Assembly: GCA_951799405.1 (NCBI GenBank)
Contig: OX637345.1
Span: 13,082,001-13,146,000, forward strand
DNA from: Agapetus fuscipes
Lineage: Eukaryota; Arthropoda; Insecta; Trichoptera; Glossosomatidae
Length of the DNA stretch: 64,000 bases
Reading direction: 5' to 3'
This document shows positions 1 through 9,867 of the stretch, piece by piece. Made by a program: the position numbers and the translations under genes. Numbering within the stretch: position 1 is the stretch's first letter; every line of letters begins with the position of its first letter. The notes beneath the pieces were generated by a model. That model saw only the letters and a list, made by a program, of their open reading frames with translations, searched no databases and was not told where the DNA came from.

Positions 1-313
1 AACTGGACAATTTTTTTCTCTCTGGAATCAACTTTTCAATTTTTAAATTTGTCAGTTGTTCTCTTGAGACTGGTGTGATAGCACCGAAAGCGCTCGAGAA
101 AATAAATCCACTCGTAAAGAAAAACTTTGTTTTTATTTTAACATCATGCAAATTTAAATGAGAAGTATATGTAGCACTCTATTCTGTTAAAATTATGTCG
201 GCAAAGAATATGAAATAGAAAATGGTTAAGATGGCTGAAAGAAATAAAGACCATTTTCTGCTGCAGCATTTTGATCATTCGATTACCCATTAAGTACATG
301 ATGTTTGGCTTAC

Positions 314-440
314 CCCACTGTCTCCGTCGCTGCGGCCACTGGAAGGCTCCTTGCCGGACTGTCCTCCACCGTTGACAGACACCACGGTGCAATGGCCACC
401 TTCCATCTCACCCTGACCCGAGGACGACTGAAGTCTGGAC
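314..440 (-). CDS. Internal coding exon of an unidentified host gene (downstream exon of a pair)
   Basis: Read on the minus strand, a pyrimidine-rich stretch and CCATTTCCAG precede the exon and GTAAGC follows it, so both splice sites fit the GT-AG rule. The 127-nt exon gives one base completing a codon plus 42 open codons, rich in Ser and Gly (begins SRLQSSSGQGEME, ends SGRSDGDSG). The phase fits the exon at 630-753 exactly: its final AT plus this exon's first G make ATG (Met). It ends in phase 0, so the next exon should lie beyond the left edge of the window. The sequence is not repeated elsewhere in the window, unlike almost everything around it. I do not recognise the protein; the Ser/Gly-rich composition suggests a disordered region. 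Confidence 0.6.
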
Positions 441-629
441 CTGGAAATGGCAGACAAGGCATTATAGTGTATGCTTGTCTTAGGTTGTGCTTCGCCGGCA
501 ATCAAACTCATGACCTTTGGAATACGAGTCCCTAGCCTTAACCAGTAGACTACAGAACAATCAGCGATATTGTATCGGAACTGTTACAATCCAAGTGCTA
601 AAACATTTTATTGTGGAGTAAATACTCAC

Positions 630-753
630 ATGAGGCTGATGTCCATGTCGTGTCTCTCTCTCAGGGACATGGATCTCATGGGGCGGGAGAGAGACAGCTT
701 ATCGGTGCCGTTGTTTTGGCATTTGGGAGACAGGACATTGGCGTACATGTCAT
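630..753 (-). CDS. Internal coding exon of an unidentified host gene (upstream exon of a pair)
   Basis: On the minus strand the exon is preceded by CTTATTTCCAG and followed by GTGAGT, both strong splice signals. The 124-nt exon encodes two leading bases, 40 open codons (begins DMYANVLSPKCQNNG, ends RHDMDISL) and two trailing bases that join in phase to the exon at 314-440. The segment RPMRSMSLRER has the look of a phosphorylatable basic/serine linker. The preceding exon must end with one spare base. The coiled-coil exon at 20744-20889 ends with two spare bases and so cannot join directly; at least one further exon is needed if they share a gene. Function unknown. Confidence 0.6.
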
Positions 754-805
754 CTGGAAATAAGTAACGCAAAATTATTATTGACCATCCAGCAGGCGCA
801 CATCA

Positions 806-1105
806 CAACCCTCCAAAATTCTACTCGCTAGCTCTCAAATTGCGAGTGACTTTTGTTTGGTTGCGAGTGTGCTTTTCTTTATTTGAAAGTATAATTTTGC
901 CAGTTAATAATACCATTGATAATATTCCCAGTGAAAATAAAACTGAGAAGTTTTGAAAATTGCCGACTGCCAAATCTCCCTCGATCACATGTTTAAAGGC
1001 GTTAAAAATTTCAAACAGGAACAGTTCACGGGAGTTTTTTTTTTAACCCATGGGAGTTGCAATTACGAGTTGCGAGTTGGTCAATGGGTGATTTTTGGAG
1101 GGTTG
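806..1105. mobile_element. MITE with CAACCCTCCAAAA terminal inverted repeats
   Basis: CAACCCTCCAAAA at 806-818 is the exact reverse complement of TTTTGGAGGGTTG at 1093-1105. Inside, TTGCGAGT-like words recur in both orientations near the ends (around 838-870 and 1055-1078). The 300-bp size and the absence of coding sequence fit a miniature inverted-repeat DNA element. I could not settle a target duplication. Confidence 0.5.
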
Positions 1106-1235
1106 GCAAATCATATCATAAAATTTACGACAAATGCACCATGTCGCTTTGCCACTCTTACCACTAGTGGCAAGCATCAAACTCCGAGCTATTCTAGGGT
1201 CAGTGTCAGAGGATTATTTCTGCTAGTCAACCAAT

Positions 1236-1415
1236 GAATGCCTGTTCACTTTGCCAATATCACCCTGTTTCAGGAAAGGTCAGCAAAAGTTGCAGGGCTT
1301 ATGTTCTTGGAAATTTGGGTCTTAATTTTGTAAGGACACATACAGCATTTGTAAGCTTGTGGGCAGGCATTTAATATTAATCTTAAATATTAATGTATAT
1401 AATTGAAACATCGAT
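1236..1415 (+). repeat. T module (LINE-alpha 3' end), diverged copy
   Basis: It contains the diagnostic 'gttcactttgccaat' and 'gcagggcttatgttc' words followed by the degenerate tail. It lacks the 5' 'cttgacttatagg' portion. Confidence 0.6.
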
Positions 1416-1424
1416 TATGGATAA

Positions 1425-1712
1425 ATCTGGTTGAAAACTCAGTGGGTAGATTTCTTGCATTCTAAACTTTTGTTAGCTAGCTAGGGTTTGATCCCAAATA
1501 AGGATGTCAGAAATGATTTCCAATTTCAGTACTTCCTTCAAACCCATAAAGAGGTTTACTCAACCTGCGAGAACCGGTGCTCTTGGGAGCAGGGAAACTT
1601 ACATTCTAAGTGAAATGGTTGGCATAAGCCTGGTCCCTTTACTTGTGAAAATACATAGTTTCCACATCCGACCCTTTTGGGGACAACGCGGTAACAAGTT
1701 CCACTATTTCTG
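1425..1712 (+). repeat. SINE-A, strongly diverged copy
   Basis: It retains the tRNA-like head (cagtgggtaga / gggtttgatccc), the 'tgtcagaaatgatttcc' link, the 'ggtttactcaacct' segment, and 'acccttttggggacaacgcgg' near the 3' end. It is one of the oldest SINE-A copies here and abuts the assembly gap region. Confidence 0.6.
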
Positions 1713-1784
1713 CGATCCATGCATAACCCATTCAACTAATATCAAACTCTCATCTGATAATGAATCTTTTATTCCTTACTCTGC

Positions 1785-1984
1785 NNNNNNNNNNNNNNNN
1801 NNNNNNNNNNNNNNNNNNNNNNNNNNNNNNNNNNNNNNNNNNNNNNNNNNNNNNNNNNNNNNNNNNNNNNNNNNNNNNNNNNNNNNNNNNNNNNNNNNNN
1901 NNNNNNNNNNNNNNNNNNNNNNNNNNNNNNNNNNNNNNNNNNNNNNNNNNNNNNNNNNNNNNNNNNNNNNNNNNNNNNNNNNNN
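1785..1984. other. Assembly gap (200 Ns)
   Basis: A run of N of exactly 200 bases, probably an unknown-size scaffold join. Open frames crossing it are meaningless. Confidence 0.99.
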
Positions 1985-2377
1985 TTGTTATTATTGGGTA
2001 GTTTGTAGTGAACGCTGAGTGCACTGTTTGACAATGTGTCCGGTCTAAATGATCAATTAACGAGTGCTCAGTCATGGTGAAAACAGGGTTGAACATCGAA
2101 AGTGATCAACTGAAGAATACAGGGAGAAAACAAGGAATGTCAGCAAAAATAAGAAAATAAGTTCGTAAGAAAAAAGTCAAATCTAGTGGCATCTGTGTGT
2201 TCCTAAAGCTCTGCAAAATATTATGTAATTCAATAACAGTCACTATCACAGTTTATGGCGGTATTTCAGGTTCTTTGTGACAGGCAATAACCATGACTTC
2301 AAATTTATAATTTTGATTTACTCATAATTTTCTTCAGCTGACATTCCTTGTTCATCCCCAGTAGTCTTCAACGTAAC

Positions 2378-2495
2378 TTCTCCTTTTGGTGCCACTTCTA
2401 TCGAAGATCGGCGATCATCATGGCTATTAAGACCTTGCATACAGCGGCTCGAAACAGGGACTCGGTGCTTTTGTAGAACCATTGCCGTAACTTAA
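2378..2495 (-). pseudogene. LINE reverse-transcriptase C-terminal fragment (RTE-like)
   Basis: On the minus strand this resembles the C-terminal LINE segment better preserved at 22790-23236 and 57455-57565 (FRAAASK...MMIADLR-like followed by a stop). Several frames are broken. The flanks 1985-2377 and 2496-2709 show nothing I can assign. Confidence 0.45.
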
Positions 2496-2709
2496 AAATC
2501 TAAAATATTTTTCATAATGTTTGGATGCGGGTTCTAAAAAATAAAAACAGCGGTTTATTTATTTTGAACAATTCATTTTATCATTTTCACAGTATGGTGT
2601 GACGGTCGAATGATTTCTCCCCGCTACATGGGATTTCGGTCCATAATTTTTAAACTAAAAAAATTCGAAACATAGAGAATCGCTGCTTGATAGATTATAC
2701 CAGAACATG

Positions 2710-3211
2710 ACCGGTCCGTAGTTCAGTGGTAACACTTCGGACTTTGAATGGGAAGGTTGTGGGTTCGATTCCCGGCGGAGCACAAAAAATATACAAAATA
2801 TACCATTTATATTTTCAAATTTGCTCTTCGCTGGGTTGAAAAATTCATAAACCTTTACCAATGACCGGTCACCAAAGGTCCATCCAGCCTTACAGCAACT
2901 GGGTCTTGCTTGAGAATTGGCGCTTTGTAGCGACGACGATCAAGCTCGTAAAAAGGTCGATAGCTCAATTGGTAGAATGCTTGCATTCCATGACGAGAGC
3001 AAGGGTTCGATCTCAAGGTTTACTCAGCCTTCACAAGAAATGAGAACCAGCCCCCCCGGGAACTGGGAAACCCCCACTTCAACTGAAAGTGGTTGGTGTG
3101 AGGCCGGCCCCCTTACCTGTAAAAGTTAAATAGGTTCCGAATCGCCACATGCGACCTCTTCGGGGATAACGGAGGCAAGAAGTTACACTATATGTGTAGC
3201 TTAGTTGCATT
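2710..3211 (+). repeat. Dimeric SINE (SINE-B fused to SINE-A), copy 1
   Basis: The SINE-B half (2710 to about 2948) starts ACCGGTCCGTAGTTCAGTGG, has the B-box-like GGTTCGATTCCCGG, and runs to 'cgacgatcaagctcgtaaaa'. It passes directly into a second tRNA-like head, GGTCGATAGCTCAATTGGTAGA, of SINE-A. That head is shortened after 'ggttcgatctcaagg' before resuming at 'tttactcagcc' and ending 'tgtgtagcttagttgca'. The same junction and the same internal deletion recur at 50846-51333, so this is a transposing dimer and not a chance insertion. Confidence 0.8.
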
Positions 3212-3674
3212 ATTATTTTGCATGATTAGATTCAACCAATCTCGAACAAATACAAATACAAATTATCTAGCTAATGGTACCAGCCACCTTTAGTCGAATA
3301 AGGCAGGATACAGTTAAATCCTACAATTATTTTTCAGATAAGATTTTTTTTACACACTATTAATTGTGGCACATCCCTGTTGTCCAATAGAAAGGGACAA
3401 CACAATCATTCTATTAGTGGGCATCAAGAGACCGGCACGCTTTTTATTTGATACGCCCGTTTATCTGTACAGATACGCCTTAATGGGGACATCGCGAGGT
3501 CAAGGGTCACACAAATCAACATAGACGACCTTTGATCGAGAAATGGTACCGTCTGTGACTGTAGCTACTTCACAGAAGGGTGGACAGAGCCTATTCTATT
3601 CATAACATTGATTTAAATGAAACACGTGAAAAGCAGGATACAGCGACTGGAAAAAGATTGAAAAAATGTTTGTG

Positions 3675-3733
3675 GTCCGCTTGATAGCTCAGCTGGTAGA
3701 GCGCTTGCGTTCAATGCGAGAGTGCTAGGGTTC
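3675..3733 (+). repeat. SINE-A tRNA-like head fragment
   Basis: A-box-like TAGCTCAGCTGGTAGAGCGC and a damaged B box (GCTAGGGTTCTA). It is truncated after the tRNA part and is not a functional tRNA gene: no acceptor stem pairing is evident. Confidence 0.55.
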
Positions 3734-3737
3734 TATT

Positions 3738-4022
3738 TTGTATTATGTGTATCATTCTTCACGCTACTCGTGATCTAGCAACAATCCCACAAGGAGTGCC
3801 ACCCTAGGTATGATATTAGCTTCAGTAACATCGAACCATTTACTTTTAGAGTCATGGGCACGCCTCTGACCTAGAGGTTCTTGTTTTGTCGTGCCGTTGC
3901 TCTTACTTCACGGGAAGGCCTTACGCCACTAGGGAAAATATATAGCTTTGTTTGAGCGTCCATGTGCTGTGGGTCCTTCTGACACATACATACAGGACGG
4001 GTACGAGCAGGGTTTGAGCATA
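3738..4022 (+). repeat. Unclassified repeat U1, copy 1
   Basis: About 280 bp similar throughout to 42885-43156. Shared words include 'attagcttcagtaacatc', 'gagtcatgg(g/a)cacgcctctgacct' and 'gagcgtccatgtg(c/g)tgtgggtcc'. No long open frame is seen, and no terminal repeats were found. Confidence 0.6.
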
Positions 4023-4032
4023 TCGTTCGACC

Positions 4033-4500
4033 CCCACCGAGGGTGTCAAAAATGATTTCCCGTTTCGTTGTTTATTTCGAGTCCGGTCGATAGCTCAGGT
4101 GGTAGAGTGCTTGCATTCCATGCCGAAAGCTCGGGTTCGAAACCCACCGAGGCGAGGGTGTCAGAAATGATTTCCCGTTTCGGTGTTTAATTCAAACCCC
4201 AAAATAAAATACCGGCAAGGTTTACTCAGCCTTCACAAGAAATGAGTACCAGCACTGAAGTGGTTGGCGTAAGGCCGGCCCCCTTACCTGTAAAAATAAA
4301 TAGGTTCAACTCGCCACATGCGACCCCTTCGGGGATAACGCGGCAAGAAGTTACACTATATGTGTAGCTTAGTTGCGTTTTTTTTTTTTTGCGAATCCAA
4401 AATTACAATACCGGTAAGGTTTACAAACGTCCTCAGAAACTGGAGAACGTCAACTTTAAGTGAAGTGGTTGGGATAGGGCCGGCTCCATTAGCTGAGATA
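4033..4500 (+). repeat. Cluster of three SINE-A copies or fragments
   Basis: A fragment at 4033-4081 ('cccccaccgagggtgtcaaaaatg') is followed by a nearly complete SINE-A at 4082-4378, with A-box-like TAGCTCAGGTGGTAGAG and B-box-like GGTTCGAAACCC and ending 'tagcttagttgcg' plus a T run. A third internal fragment lies at about 4390-4500 ('taccggtaaggttta ... ggccggctcc'). Head-to-tail clustering suggests insertion into an existing copy's T-rich tail. Confidence 0.75.
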
Positions 4501-4611
4501 GTTTGCCTCCACCAGGCAGACCACACAGATGATAAAGGAAATGGTAAATATTCCATATTCTAGCCTGCCTCCGGTTGAATAGCTGTGCACGTTCCTGTTG
4601 ATCATATTAGG

Positions 4612-4859
4612 CTCCTTGACTGATAGGTTGGTACGAGGCTGACCACCCGTGCTGTAAAAATCGGTTCACTTTTGCCAATGCCACCCCGGTTCAGGGAACG
4701 GCGGCAGGAGTTGCAAGGTTTATGTCCATGTGAGGTTTTCTTTATTTGTATGCACACATGCAGAATGTGTAGGCGCGAACTTACATATGCCTGTCTGTAG
4801 GCATGCATTTCATATGAGCCTTAAATGTTAACATATCCTTGCAGCTTAGATTATAGATG
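4612..4859 (+). repeat. T module, subfamily with 'ccaccccggttcag'
   Basis: Full-length copy from 'tccttgactgatagg' to 'cagcttagattatag'. It differs from the common form (CACTTTTGCC, GCGGCAGGAGTTGCAAGG). The same subfamily appears at 15440, 52315 and 58390. Confidence 0.8.
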
Positions 4860-5049
4860 CATCGCACGCATCATCATTCATCATTTAACCCATCATCATC
4901 TTCTAAAGGCAGTGCCTTGTTGTGCCAGTCATCTGTCTCTGTTGGTTGCTATCCTTGCGGTTGCAAGCATCCATTGGTGGCGAATAGGAGAAAACATCCA
5001 TGAGCTGCTTCGAATCCTGTAAATATAAAGCTCTCGGGCGACCTCTTTC

Positions 5050-5350
5050 CTGTGCGGGAGACTCCCTAGATTCTAAAGACTCTAGGGGTCTATGACACTT
5101 GTTGTGGTGCCGCAGAGGTGTACGAGCTTAGTCGTCGCTACAAAGCGCCAATACTCAAGCAAGACCCAGTTGCTGTAAGGCTGGATGGACCTTTGGTGAC
5201 CGGTCATTGGTAAAGGTTTATGAATTTTTCAACCCAGCGAATAGCACATTCGAAATATAAATGGTATATTTTTGTGCTCCGCCGGGATCCGAATCCACAA
5301 CCTTCCATTTACGAGTCCGAAGTGTTGCCACTACGGACTATGGACCGGTC
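5050..5350 (-). repeat. SINE-B copy, minus orientation
   Basis: The head is at the right end (reverse complement GGACCGGTCCATAGTCCGTAG), with a damaged B box, the body, and the 'gcaactgggtcttgcttgag' segment. The 3' side, 'tagacctctagagtctttaaaatct'-like, is shared with the copy at 38325 and replaces the usual 'gctcaccaaataa' tail, defining a 3'-end subfamily. Confidence 0.75.
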
Positions 5351-5777
5351 CAAGTCTTGTTTGCCTTCCAAAAGAAATACTTTCAAAGACGACGAAAGAA
5401 AGGTGCTACGTCCGATCGAGTGTCCTATTAGTCTGGTTCTCCTCTTCAAAATGTGGTATTTTATACCTAAGCTCTCTGCTTTCTTATAATTTTATTATCA
5501 TTTCTTTTTATTCAACTCGACAGACCAAAATTATAAGAAAACAAATCACTCTAGACATCAAACAAATTGGAATCTCTCACCACATTTCTGTCTTTTTCTT
5601 CACACACTAAAGTGATGAAAAAAGAAAGACAGTAAACGGCAGAGATGAGTGGATGAAAGCGCGGCTCACTAAAAGTAAGCGAGTGAGTGAGCGCCTCGCA
5701 CGCAAGTTATTTCGGTTATGTATGTGGTGAATCAGAAATAAATCTAAGTATGGAGGACCTCCTGTGAGATTATTTAG

Positions 5778-6217
5778 CTTATGGATGAAATGAAAGAAGT
5801 GTGCAAGGACAGGAAGAAGTGGCGGCTAATCTGCAATGGTGATTTTTAATGTTGGTGTATTCATTTGCTACATTTTTTGCATAGGAAATTTCTGACTTTT
5901 TTTGTATAGATTTCTTTGTAAGGTTTTGTTCTTTTATATATTTAAATGTAATTTTTTATTCATATTCCTTGACTTATAGGTTGGTATGAGGCTGACCACC
6001 CATACTGTAAAAAATGGTTCACTTTGCCAATGTTACCCCTGTTTCAGGGAAGGTCGGCAAAAGTTGTGGGGCTTATGTTCATTTGAGGTTTGGATTTTAT
6101 TTGTAAGTACACATTCAGCATTTGTAAGCGCGAACTACACTTGTTGGTTTGTGGGCTTACATCTGAGAGCTTTAAATGAATATATCCTTGCAACTTAGAT
6201 TATAGATTATTATAGAT
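5778..6217 (+). mobile_element. LINE-alpha 3' end: last codons, 3' UTR and T module
   Basis: It starts inside the last coding segment (ATGGATGAAATGAAAGAAG; DEMKEVCKDRKKWRLICN), then the stop, the UTR 'tgttggtgtattcatttgc', then the T module from 'ccttgacttatagg' (5967) to 'cttagattatagatt'. It is colinear with 20135-20575, which shows that the T module is the natural 3' end of this LINE. Confidence 0.85.
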
Positions 6218-6339
6218 GAGGAAAATAGAAGGTTTAACCTCTCGTACATACATGTGGCATTTCGCAATCTGAGTTTAGGTCATAATAAAAAGAGCTTCGC
6301 ACTGATTTCAACAACTACTTACATATTTTAAATAAAGTT

Positions 6340-6515
6340 GTAGGTAGGCTTTCGCGGCCGGTGGTTGACACTGACGAGTTGCTCTCCGGGATCTGTTGCC
6401 GTGGTCTATCGGAGCTGGAACTTTCAGACGTTTCGCCCATACGTGCAATGGACTTCTTCAGTTTGATGACCGCAGATATGCAGATTGCAGATTCACACAA
6501 AACGGCGCTCACCAA
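6340..6515 (-). repeat. Penelope-like terminus candidate with CTGAAGA-hairpin-GAAAC motif
   Basis: On the minus strand CTGAAGAAGTCCATTGCACG is followed by TATGGGCGAAACGTC. Then come 'gctccgatagaccacggcaa' and 'ggcttt-gcggccgg'-like words, shared with 16710-16910 and 63120-63225. Family assignment is an inference from the general appearance of Penelope-like element ends. Confidence 0.4.
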
Positions 6516-6534
6516 ATAAATCGCCCAATAACTT

Positions 6535-6715
6535 ACATCTATAATCTAAATTGCAAAGATATATTGATATTTAAGGGTTGTACTATATGCACACCCACAG
6601 TCAGATACGTTTAAGTTCGCTCTTATGTGTACTTACAAAAAAAGCAAACCTCACATGAACATAAGCCTTGAAACTCCTGCCGTCTTTCCCTGAAACCGAG
6701 GTCTATAATCTAAGT
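6535..6715 (-). repeat. T module, truncated copy
   Basis: Reverse-complement tail at the left ('ctataatctaaattgcaaag'), 'cgaacttaaacgt', and ends within 'ccctgaaacc'. It belongs to the 'gccgtctttccctgaaaccg' subfamily. Confidence 0.65.
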
Positions 6716-7185
6716 ACGTGATGATCTTTCTTTTTTTAGCTGCAGATAGGTATGTATGTAAAAGAGCAGCTTTAAACTCTACAATACCCCAGCTTACATC
6801 TAGCTCACCATCGCGGTGTTATTTTAGTTTGGTAGGAGTACCTAAAGGAGATAATCCGAGATATTCCTTCGCTTTCTTTTCGTTCCGCATTCCTCAAACT
6901 GATAAAACTCACATTAACCCTCTCAAGACCAACAGCGACAATATCTCACTGAACAATATGAAGCGATGCTGCGTGAAACATACCGAATAGCAAAAGTGGG
7001 CTATTCGCAGGTCATAACATATATTTATACAAAAATAATTTATTTGGAAAGTATACATAATTCAAGAGCGCCGTCTTTGTGTGTCTCAAGGGCCATCTCA
7101 TATCACGGATAAGATTATTAAAAAAAAAAAGTGTTTTTAGTGCTCATTTAAAGATACCAATAGCCTTCCTCACATTAGGTGGTGG

Positions 7186-7323
7186 ACATCTGTGTCTGGC
7201 CTGGCCCGCAAACCCACCCGAGATTTTCGAAACGAGAAATCATTTCCGACACCTTCCGCAGGGATGAAACCCTAGTCCCCTGGTATGGAACGCAAGTAGT
7301 CTACCAACTGAGCTATCGACCGA
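7186..7323 (-). repeat. SINE-A 5' fragment, minus orientation
   Basis: The head is at the right end (reverse complement TTTCGGTCGATAGCTCAGTTGGTAGACTAC), the B box is degraded to GGTTTCATCCC, and the link 'ggtgtcggaaatgatttctcg' follows. It is truncated at the 'ctcgggtgggttt' position. Confidence 0.65.
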
Positions 7324-7460
7324 AAATCTTAGTAATGAAATTCTATAGGTGGTCAATGTATAAACAATATTTATTACTAGGTAAAGTGATAGGAAAGCGA
7401 AATATTTTATTAAAAAAAAGATAATTCAATGAACTTTTAAAAAAAAAGAAAAATGTTTTA

Positions 7461-7680
7461 TTCCACTAAATATGAGTACCTATTTACACGAAAAACATTT
7501 TCGGAATGACACCTCTCCATCATCAGTTTTTTAGATACATAGAAGAGGAGAGTTGTCATTCTGAAAACGTTTTTTCATGTAAATACTCATATTTAGTGGA
7601 ATGAAACACCTAACAATTATGCTCCTGAAGATGCCTTATTAGGCGAAAACGTTTGAGCAAAAAATAAATAAAAGTGAATT
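7461..7680. repeat. Inverted-repeat element with CTGANGA-hairpin-GAAAA motifs
   Basis: 'tattccactaaatatgagta' at about 7459-7478 is the reverse complement of 'tactcatatttagtggaat' at 7585-7603. The flanking inner sequences (ctctccatcatcag / gaggagagttgtcattctg) also pair. Each arm carries 'gtcattc(c/t)gaaaa(t/c)g'. To its right CTCCTGAAGATGCCTTATT-AGGCGAAAACGTTTGAGC (7622-7657) has the same CTGANGA/GAAAA architecture, then an A-rich end. A Penelope-like terminus is possible. Confidence 0.4.
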
Positions 7681-8089
7681 AAAACTTTACCCTTAAAAAT
7701 AAAAATAAATGAAACAAAGTTAATTACAAAAGGTTCATTAAATTATTTATTGTTTGAATAAAATATTTAAATAATGGCATTCCGCAGTGCATCACCAATT
7801 CAATTTTAAAACGACTTTTATTCATCAGAGATTTTTGAACTTTACTTACCTACTTGGGCAAGTAAAAAAAATCTTGGCGGTCTTGGGGGGGTTAACTATC
7901 GCTTTGTGAAAACACTACAAAGGAATTCAAATAACGAACATCTTGTAAAGAGAATTTTACATACAAATAAGTGTTTATTCTAGTTGATCACACATCGAAG
8001 CTTGGTAGACATCCATTACTGCTATGAGGTCAGTGAGACAAACAGAAAAACACGGAAGCTTTCCACTGAACTCTTTTTCTATTTCTTTC

Positions 8090-8346
8090 TGACCGGTACG
8101 TAGTCTAGTGGTAACGCTTCAGACTCGTAGATGGAAGGTTGTGGGTTCGCATCCCGAAAGAGCACAAAACATACTCCATTTATATTTTCAAATGTGCTTT
8201 CCGCTGGGTTAAAAAAATCATTTATCTTTACCGAAGACCGGTAATCAAAGGTCCATTCAGACTGGGCCATGCTTGACAATTGGCGCTTTCTATAGCGACG
8301 GCCAAGCCCGCACAGGGCCCTTGAGGTGTGATCTCTATGGGTGTGA
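8090..8346 (+). repeat. SINE-B copy, truncated in its tail
   Basis: Head 'ccggtacgtagtctagtggtaacgc', B-box-like GGTTCGCATCCC, body with 'tttccgctgggtt' and 'gtccattcagactgggcc'. The tail ends at the join to SINE-C. Confidence 0.7.
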
Positions 8347-8354
8347 TACACACA

Positions 8355-8500
8355 AAAACTAGTTGGTGTTATGGCTGAGGGAGTCAAATCGCTATTCTTG
8401 ACTAGCTTATTTGGAACAGAATAACGCTGGTTCGAGTCCCGCCTGGCTCTTTGACCATAACTTCGTACCTGGTTCAACAGATGACAGTGGATAATTAATT
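8355..8500 (+). repeat. SINE-C (third tRNA-derived family), copy 1
   Basis: A tRNA-like head with GGTTCGAGTCCCGCC at 8429-8443, followed by 'ctggctctttgaccat' and 'ctggttcaacagatgacagtgg', then an AT-rich 'attaattatt' tail. It is colinear with 61195-61330. The 5' part (gttatggctgagggag) resembles the A-box region of a long-variable-arm tRNA (Leu/Ser type). Confidence 0.55.
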
Positions 8501-8544
8501 ATTAATTAACAATTTATTGAAACACAAATTAATTTTTTTTTATT

Positions 8545-8930
8545 TATTTTGCCGGTGGACATTATATTGTTAGACATCTCGACGGTGGACATTATGTGCC
8601 TGTTGGACTAACCCCCAATCAATATTTGGTTGACACATCAAATTCGATTGCTTAGTTCTGGTAAGGACCTCGGTTAAATATTTCTCAAAAGTGGGTAATA
8701 ATATGATAGAATTTGAACAGGAAAGATGATGTACGTAAGCTGATTAGCGTATGCAACCAAATGTTTTATTTGAAAGGGAGAAATCACACTCAATTTGATT
8801 TTTATCTGATTGAAGTTTGGTACAATACAACAGGGCCTATGTCTCGTGGACATTTTCTCGGGTGGAAATTTTGTCTGTGAACATTGTGTCGTTGGACATT
8901 CCGTTCTATGGACATCTTGTCGTGGAATCG
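8545..8930 (+). repeat. Dispersed GTGGACATT motif cluster
   Basis: Short words of the form (g/c)(g/t)tGGACATT occur in the same orientation at about 8552, 8582, 8835, 8893 and 8909, some followed by TTGTCG-type words. This resembles the edge of a decayed repeat. I could not delimit an element. Confidence 0.3.
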
Positions 8931-9112
8931 AGTCTAGCAGTACATTAATGGGTAGGTATGCACCTACTAATGGGCCTTCCTCGTTAGTCCATTGCCTTTA
9001 TTTATAGAAGCGTCTCCCGCGCTCCTTTCAACTCTTTCTCCAGTTTATCTTATTAAACTACACACACACACACTATCTGAGACGTGGTGAAAATAAGACT
9101 CGTAACAAGTTA

Positions 9113-9366
9113 ACCGATCCGCAGCTCAGTGGTAACACTTCGGACTCTGAATGGGAAGGTTGTGGGTTCAAATCCCGGCGGAGCACAAAAAATATCCCAT
9201 TTATATTTTCAAATTTGCTCTTCGCTGGGTTGAAAAATTCAGTTGCAGGGTTTACGTTCATTTGAGGTTTGAATTTTAATTCGTAAGTACACATTTGTAA
9301 GCGCGAACTTTAACGTGTCTTTAAAGTTTATATATATATAATATTTCTTTGCGACTTAGATTATAC
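9113..9366 (+). repeat. SINE-B head joined to T-module 3' part
   Basis: The SINE-B head and body run from about 9113 ('ccgatccgcagctcagtgg') to 'ttgaaaaattca' (9240). Without any gap the sequence then continues as T module ('gttgcagggtttacgttcat') to 'gcgacttagattatac'. Either a T module inserted and lost flanks, or template switching made a chimera. Confidence 0.65.
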
Positions 9367-9511
9367 ACCAAGATATGCTTTCATACTTTCATACATTTCA
9401 TACAGGTGCATTTACAGATCATAGAATATGGTGCATTGTTGTTTCTAATAGAGAAATGTGAAAATATCTCCTCTCATTCGTTCCTTTTTAATTTCCCCGG
9501 TTCCATTTCAG

Positions 9512-9710
9512 GCGCCCCCACACACACAGCCCCCTGGCATATGACGTCATCACGCCTACAGATGCACCCCCTTCACCCTCCTCCCCTCCACAACCTTCTA
9601 ATGCACCCGCCCCCGTGACGTCACGCCCACGCAACCCTGGGATCAGTTGCAGAAACTGGAACGATCCGGGTCTCAATGCAATAGGGATAGAACCAATGTC
9701 GGCGACCTAG
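9512..9710 (+). CDS. Candidate proline-rich 3'-terminal exon
   Basis: A pyrimidine-rich tract and CCATTTCAG precede position 9512. One frame is then open for 65 codons to TAG at 9708-9710 (RPHTHSPLAYDVITPTDAPP..., ending AIGIEPMSAT), and overlapping AATAAA signals follow at about 9729-9738. Composition is GC-rich, unlike the surroundings, with eight or more prolines in the first half. No family is recognised. It lies just 5' of a CR1/L2-like LINE remnant, so an origin as repeat sequence is not excluded. Confidence 0.35.
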
Positions 9711-9867
9711 TATTGTTTTGTAATATAAAATAAATAAAATGTACTGCAATGCTGAGAATTGTTTTCCCACCATTTTCGTACATTTAGCTTTCCTTCGAAA
9801 ACTAAACCTAGATTTCCGTCTTTGGTTGTATGTAGGTTGTATTAACCACGGCCAGAAGAGCGTACCT

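Noticed and set aside
1504..2096. Open frames containing runs of X
   Set aside because: They cross the 200-base assembly gap.
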